Position numbers and translations under genes: made by a program. A model generated the notes under the pieces. It was not told the origin of the DNA. It did not search any database and worked only from the letters and a program-made list of their open reading frames with translations. A stretch of 9,637 nt of DNA, taken from Patescibacteria group bacterium UBA1400 (GTDB lineage Bacteria > Patescibacteriota > Microgenomatia > UBA1400). The first letter of the stretch is position 1. Every line of letters starts with the position of its first letter. The stretch lies in the NCBI GenBank assembly GCA_002305125.1, contig DBQG01000017.1:1-9637 (forward strand). The letters are read 5' to 3'. Below are positions 6,008 to 9,637 of the stretch, in pieces.

Positions 6008-9000
6008 TGGCCAATCCCAACTTTGTTCATCTCCATGTTCATACCGAGTACTCTTTACTTGATGGTTTGGCAAAGATTCCTGAATTGGTAAGCCGGGTTA
6101 AAAGCCTGGGAATGAAGGCCTGTGCCATTACTGACCATGGAGTTATGCATGGGGTGATTCCTTTTTATAACGAATGTTTAAGGCAGGGAATAAAACCGAT
6201 TATCGGCTGTGAAATTTATATGGCCCCTCGCTCCCGGTTTGACAAAGAAGGCAAAACTGATGCTGATTTAAACCATTTGATTTTACTGGCTAAAAACATT
6301 GAAGGCTATAAAAACCTGATGCGGGTTGTTACCAAGTCCCATCTTGAGGGTTTTTATTATAAGCCTAGGGCTGATTTTGAACTTTTAAAACAACATCATG
6401 AAGGGCTGGTGTGTACTTCTGCCTGTCTGGAGGGAAAGATTCCTTCATTGCTTCTTCAGGGAAAAGAAGCAGAGGCTAAAATTCAGGTAAAAAAGTTTTT
6501 GGATCTGTTTGGAGAGGATTATTATTTGGAGCTGCAATATCACCCCAAACTTGCCAAGCAGCAGCAGGTCAACGAAAAATTGATTAAGCTCTCTAGAGAA
6601 ATGGGTATTCCTATTATTGCCACCAACGATGTTCACTATATTGATCAGGATGATGCCGATGCCCAGGATGCCCTACTTGCTATTCAGACTAAAAAAACCA
6701 TTGCCGATAAAGATAGATTAAGTATGCTTGATTCTCCTGATTTTTACTTAAGATCTCCTAAAGAAATGAGCCAGATTTTTATTCAGACTCCTGATGCTTT
6801 GGAAAATACGGTTAAGATAGGAGAAAAGTGCAACCTTAATATTCCTATCGGCAACTGGATTTTACCTAATTATCCCTTAAAAAAAGGTGAGACAGCAGAG
6901 CAAGCTTTAAAAAAACTGGCTAGGGAAAGATTAACCCTAAGATTTCCTAAACCTGCAAAAGAGATTGAAGAAAGACTGGAGTATGAACTTGAAGTTATTT
7001 GTAAAAAAGGCTTTGCCACTTACTTTTTAATTGTTCAGGACTTTGTTAACTGGTCTAAAGAACAGGGAATCAGAGTTGGTCCTGGAAGGGGAAGCGCTGC
7101 TGGATCCTTGGTATCATATGTTTTAAGAATTACTTCCATTAATCCAATTGAGCATGATATTCCTTTTGAACGGTTTATGAATCCACAGCGTCCGACACCG
7201 CCGGATATTGACCTTGATTTTGCTGACGACAGAAGAGATGAGGTAATTGAGTATGTAACCAACAAATATGGTAAAGATAAGGTGGCGCAGATAATTACTT
7301 TTGGTACCATGGAAGCCAGGGGTGCTGTTAGAGATATCGGCCGGGTTCTAGGTATGCCTTATTCGGAACCTGACAAGGTTGCCAAACTAATCCCTACCGG
7401 GTTTTCCATTGAAGAAGCTTTGACCAGTGTGTTTGAACTTCAGGAACTTTATAAAGAAGATAAGTATAAAAAACTTTTAAACCTGGCTAAAAAGGTTGAA
7501 GGAGTTTCCCGTCATGCTTCAACTCATGCTGCTGGTGTGGTGGTGGCTGATAAACCCTTGACTGAGTATACGCCGATTCAAAAAGAAAGCAGGGGAGACA
7601 GGATTGTTACTCAGTATGATATGTATGCTCTTGATTTAAATGTTTCTGATGAAGCCATCGGTCTTTTAAAGATGGACTTTTTAGGTTTAAGAAATCTGAC
7701 GATCCTGCAGAAAGCTATTGATTTGGTTAAAGACCGAGGAGGCAAAGTAGATATTTCGGAAATTCCGCTGGATGATAAAAAAGTTTATCAAATGATTACC
7801 AGGGGAGAAACAGTTGGAGTGTTTCAGCTTGAGTCCGGAGGTATGAGGAGAGTGGCTAAAAACCTAAAACCAACCCGTTTTTCTGATATTACCGCCATGG
7901 TGGCCCTATACCGGCCCGGACCAATGGAGCTTATTCCTGATTTTATTGAAGGCAAGGAAAATATTAATAAAGTCAGTTATCCTCACAATGACTTAAAACC
8001 AATCTTAAAAGATACTTACGGCATTGCTGTTTATCAGGAACAGTGTTTGCAGATTGCTAATGTAATGGCCGGCTATAACATGGGAGAAGCAGACAATTTA
8101 AGAAGGGCGATCGGCAAAAAGAAAAAGGCCATAATGGTTAAAGAAAAGAAGAAGTTTATCAAAGGAGCTGAAGCAAAAGGTTATACGAAAAAAATTGCCG
8201 AACGGGTTTGGAGCTATATTGAAAAATTTGCCGGTTATGGTTTTAACAAAGCTCATTCTGTTTCTTATGCCATGATTGCTTACCAGACCGCCTATATGAA
8301 AGCTCACTTTCCGGTAGAGTTTATGACCGCTCTGCTGACAGCTGAGTCTTTAAGCTCTGGACAAACCAAGGATGAAAAAGTATCCAGGGCAGTGGATGAG
8401 GCCAAAAGAATGGGAATTTTTGTACTGCCTCCTGATATAAATAAGTCTTATACCTGGTTTACTATTGAAAATGAAGCAAGATCATTAGAAGGCAAGGCGA
8501 TCAGATTTGGTTTGGCAGCCATTAAAAATGTAGGCACAGCGGCCATTGAATCAATTCTTCAGGCCCGAGAAGCAGGTTTGTTTACTTCCCTGACTGATTT
8601 TTGCTCCCGGGTTGATAACCGCAAGGTTAATAAAAAGGTTTTGGAAAGTTTGATTCAGGTGGGAGCTTTTGATCAGTTTGGAAAAAGATCAGCCATGATG
8701 ATAGGAATGGAAAAAATCAGACAAAAGGCTGGTGAAGAGCAGAAAAATAAAGCCAACGGTCAAACATCACTTTTTGACAGTAGTTCGGGTATCGACAGCA
8801 AAGCGGTAGTTAAAGATGAACTGCCTTCAGATATTGAAGAGTTGTCTAAGGGGGATCTGCTAAGCCTTGAAAAAAACCTGCTGGGACTTTATCTGACAGA
8901 TCATCCCTTAGCTAAAGTTTTGAAAAAGATAGATAAAGTTATTAGCCATCAGATTGTGGAACTTGACCCTGTTGAACTGGAGGGCAAAAGAGTTAGGGTG

Positions 9001-9246
9001 GGAGGAATTATAACAAGCTTAAGAAAAATCTTTACTAAAAGAGGTAATAATGAAATGGCCTTTGCTACTTTAGAAGATAAAACCGGCAATTTGGATTTGG
9101 TTATCTTTCCTAAGTTTTATACTAAGTTTAAAGACATTTTATCAGAAGAGGCAGTGGTAACAGTGGTAGGAGTTATCAACAACAGAGAGGACAGAATGTC
9201 CTTGCTGGTAGAGGAGATTAAAAAAGTAGAAGCAGACGAAGATTAA
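6007..9246 (+). CDS. dnaE: DNA polymerase III subunit alpha
   Basis: This is the replicative C-family DNA polymerase. The 1079 residues are shorter than E. coli alpha (1160). An N-terminal PHP domain carries all nine expected metal ligands by motif: H10, H12, D19, H44, E69, H90, C140, D208 and H210. The palm has GPGRGSAAGS (358-367), the catalytic aspartates D400 and D402 in PDIDLDF, and D557 in LLKMDFLGL. GVFQLESGGMRR, YRPGPM and GYGFNKAHSVSYA follow, then the helix-hairpin-helix region. An internal clamp-binding motif, QTSLF (919-923), sits where E. coli has QADMF. An OB fold (about 990-1075) ends the protein, so the C-terminal tau-binding region seen in E. coli appears to be missing. A complete PHP site suggests possible built-in 3'-5' exonuclease, as in Thermus DnaE; this is inferred. 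The start gives the standard MxxPxFVHLHVHTEYS-like opening, 9 bp after gatB. Confidence 0.97.
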   Translation: MANPNFVHLHVHTEYSLLDGLAKIPELVSRVKSLGMKACAITDHGVMHGVIPFYNECLRQGIKPIIGCEIYMAPRSRFDKEGKTDADLNHLILLAKNIEGYKNLMRVVTKSHLEGFYYKPRADFELLKQHHEGLVCTSACLEGKIPSLLLQGKEAEAKIQVKKFLDLFGEDYYLELQYHPKLAKQQQVNEKLIKLSREMGIPIIATNDVHYIDQDDADAQDALLAIQTKKTIADKDRLSMLDSPDFYLRSPKEMSQIFIQTPDALENTVKIGEKCNLNIPIGNWILPNYPLKKGETAEQALKKLARERLTLRFPKPAKEIEERLEYELEVICKKGFATYFLIVQDFVNWSKEQGIRVGPGRGSAAGSLVSYVLRITSINPIEHDIPFERFMNPQRPTPPDIDLDFADDRRDEVIEYVTNKYGKDKVAQIITFGTMEARGAVRDIGRVLGMPYSEPDKVAKLIPTGFSIEEALTSVFELQELYKEDKYKKLLNLAKKVEGVSRHASTHAAGVVVADKPLTEYTPIQKESRGDRIVTQYDMYALDLNVSDEAIGLLKMDFLGLRNLTILQKAIDLVKDRGGKVDISEIPLDDKKVYQMITRGETVGVFQLESGGMRRVAKNLKPTRFSDITAMVALYRPGPMELIPDFIEGKENINKVSYPHNDLKPILKDTYGIAVYQEQCLQIANVMAGYNMGEADNLRRAIGKKKKAIMVKEKKKFIKGAEAKGYTKKIAERVWSYIEKFAGYGFNKAHSVSYAMIAYQTAYMKAHFPVEFMTALLTAESLSSGQTKDEKVSRAVDEAKRMGIFVLPPDINKSYTWFTIENEARSLEGKAIRFGLAAIKNVGTAAIESILQAREAGLFTSLTDFCSRVDNRKVNKKVLESLIQVGAFDQFGKRSAMMIGMEKIRQKAGEEQKNKANGQTSLFDSSSGIDSKAVVKDELPSDIEELSKGDLLSLEKNLLGLYLTDHPLAKVLKKIDKVISHQIVELDPVELEGKRVRVGGIITSLRKIFTKRGNNEMAFATLEDKTGNLDLVIFPKFYTKFKDILSEEAVVTVVGVINNREDRMSLLVEEIKKVEADED

Positions 9247-9280
9247 AAGACCAAGAAAATAAAAAAGTTTAAACTACTGC

Positions 9281-9317
9281 TTGACAACCACTTTTAAAAT
9301 TTTGTAGTATTTAATCC
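9281..9317 (+). promoter_or_regulatory. sigma-70-type promoter in the dnaE-carA gap
   Basis: TTGACA (9281-9286) is a perfect -35. TAGTAT (9305-9310) matches the -10 consensus at five of six positions. The spacer is 18 bp and contains TTTTAAAATTTT. The predicted start point is near 9317, inside the left arm of the following terminator hairpin. This is the best promoter in the window and probably serves carA and any genes after it. Confidence 0.7.
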
Positions 9318-9340
9318 CAGAGCCTGTCTGGGATTTTTTT
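9313..9340 (+). terminator. intrinsic terminator after dnaE
   Basis: AATCCCAG (9313-9320) pairs perfectly with CTGGGATT (9328-9335) around a seven-base loop, and T residues run from 9334 to 9340. It lies 66 bp after the dnaE stop and would end the gat-dnaE transcript. It overlaps the start region of the promoter just upstream; a transcript starting near 9317 would lack part of the left arm and so should escape termination here. Confidence 0.8.
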
Positions 9341-9457
9341 ATGCCAAAAAACACGCAATTAATTATAAAAAAGGTATGCAGTATTAGTTTTAAAACTGAT
9401 TTTGAGTTTAAGTTGGAACAAAATTATAAGCTGATTAAAAATCAGAAGAAATTTTAA
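9341..9457 (+). CDS. possible 38-residue basic peptide, function unknown
   Basis: An ATG directly after the T-run at 9340 opens 38 codons ending at TAA 9455-9457. The product begins MPKNTQLIIKKV and ends LIKNQKKF, and is rich in lysine. There is no signal peptide, membrane segment or family motif that I recognise, and no SD, because the upstream bases are the terminator hairpin and T-run. In such AT-rich DNA a short open frame is weak evidence. The stretch may instead be untranslated leader of the carA transcript. Confidence 0.2.
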   Translation: MPKNTQLIIKKVCSISFKTDFEFKLEQNYKLIKNQKKF

Positions 9458-9467
9458 ATTAAATCAG
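9396..9467 (+). repeat. two CTGATT / two AATCAG complementary elements in the carA leader
   Basis: CTGATTTT (9396-9403) and CTGATT (9431-9436) are each complementary to AATCAG-containing elements at 9438-9445 and 9461-9467. The simplest nested fold pairs 9431-9436 with 9440-9445 (three-base AAA loop) inside an outer pairing of 9396-9402 with 9461-9467. Other pairings exclude these. A 12-base palindrome, AGTTTTAAAACT (9386-9397), overlaps the first element. The elements are short, so structure is possible but unproven. Confidence 0.35.
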
Positions 9468-9470
9468 GAT

Positions 9471-9494
9471 GAGCCGCACTAAGCGGCTTTTTTT
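9471..9494 (+). terminator. terminator-like hairpin ending exactly at the carA start codon
   Basis: AGCCGC (9472-9477) pairs with GCGGCT (9483-9488) around the loop ACTAA, with a G-T wobble extending it at 9471/9489. T residues run from 9488 to 9494 and the carA ATG follows at once. As the stem is G-C rich and has seven T residues, it should work as an intrinsic terminator. Its position between promoter and gene makes it a candidate attenuator for carA, or a terminator of a short transcript of about 175 bases from the 9281 promoter. Confidence 0.7.
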
Positions 9495-9637
9495 ATGCAA
9501 GGATATTTAGTTTTAGAAGACAAAACAGTATTTAAGGGTGAGTTTATTGGTTTTAAAAAAGAAGTTTCTGGTGAAGTTGTTTTTACCACCGGAATGACAG
9601 GTTATCCTGAAAGCCTAACAGACCCTTCTTACAATGG
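9495..9637 (+). CDS. carA: carbamoyl-phosphate synthase small subunit, first 47 codons (3' end outside window)
   Basis: CarA hydrolyses glutamine and passes ammonia to CarB to make carbamoyl phosphate for pyrimidine and arginine synthesis. The visible part starts MQGYLVLEDKTVFKGEFIG and continues through GEVVFTTGMTGYPESLTDPSY, which is the conserved N-terminal domain of CarA. The catalytic glutaminase domain lies beyond the window edge. The ATG at 9495 aligns with the normal family start, so the start seems right even though it directly follows a terminator-like hairpin and seven T residues, leaving no SD. TYPESL has proline where glutamine is usual (GYQEIL), a mild variation. Confidence 0.9.
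   Translation, partial: MQGYLVLEDKTVFKGEFIGFKKEVSGEVVFTTGMTGYPESLTDPSYN

Noticed and set aside
7035..8307. Minus-strand open frames within dnaE (7035-7310 and 8098-8307), and others at 3707-3892, 5145-5348, 5599-5787 and 6445-6636
   Set aside because: All are antisense to well-conserved coding sequence and show no family motifs or start signals.
9313..9335. Likeness of the first hairpin (CCCAGAG loop side) to a PyrR binding loop ahead of a pyrimidine gene
   Set aside because: Only a few bases fit what I remember of the PyrR site, the conserved loop is not complete, and the position fits a plain dnaE terminator better.
9317..9494. A structured small RNA gene (such as 6S RNA) between the promoter and second terminator
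   Set aside because: The length of about 175 bases would fit, but the ends do not pair into a long hairpin and no conserved RNA motif is visible.
1..9637. Alternative genetic code (TGA as glycine), CRISPR array, transposon or phage genes
   Set aside because: TGA ends gatA and asnS at the expected protein ends, no spaced direct repeats are present, and every sizeable gene is a conserved housekeeping gene.

Overview
The window is a stretch of bacterial housekeeping DNA with every gene on the + strand. It is AT-rich (below about 40% G+C by eye), tightly packed, and uses TAA, TAG and TGA all as ordinary stops, so there is no sign of a recoded genetic code. I think a small-genome, low-GC bacterium is likely, with a Patescibacteria/CPR-type lineage as the best guess. 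The reasons are the compact layout, mixed use of Shine-Dalgarno (SD) sites, an archaeal/Thermotoga-type AsnRS, and shortened versions of common proteins. This is inference from protein character; no database search was possible. Nothing indicates a phage, transposon, CRISPR array, defence island or recent horizontal transfer.

Layout. Positions 1-522 hold the last 173 codons of a ClpB-type disaggregase ATPase. Positions 601-1473 encode an ammonia-dependent NAD synthetase (nadE) with an altered ATP-pyrophosphatase loop. After a 72-bp gap with a weak hairpin and a -10-like box comes a compact translation operon, gatC (1546-1854), gatA (1897-3327), asnS (3320-4636) and gatB (4633-5997). The gatA/asnS pair overlaps by 8 bp and the asnS/gatB pair by 4 bp. 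Nine bases after gatB begins dnaE (6007-9246), the replicative DNA polymerase III alpha subunit with an apparently complete metal-binding PHP site. A 248-bp gap (9247-9494) follows. It contains a promoter, a terminator overlapping that promoter's start point, a possible 38-codon ORF, short complementary repeats, and a second terminator-like hairpin whose T-tract runs directly into the start codon of carA (9495 to the window edge).

How the genes fit together. GatCAB is the amidotransferase that converts Glu-tRNA(Gln) to Gln-tRNA(Gln), or Asp-tRNA(Asn) to Asn-tRNA(Asn). An AsnRS embedded in the same operon, with no glutaminyl-tRNA synthetase in view, suggests direct charging of tRNA(Asn), leaving GatCAB to make Gln-tRNA(Gln). 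NadE, GatA and CarA all belong to nitrogen or amide transfer chemistry, but I see no evidence that they form one pathway.

I do not see a previously undescribed biological system here. The most interesting parts are the dnaE-carA intergenic region (two hairpin-T7-ATGC units and a promoter nested in a terminator), the SKGLDS variant loop in NadE, the AsnRS gene inside the GatCAB operon, and possible leaderless starts for gatC and dnaE.
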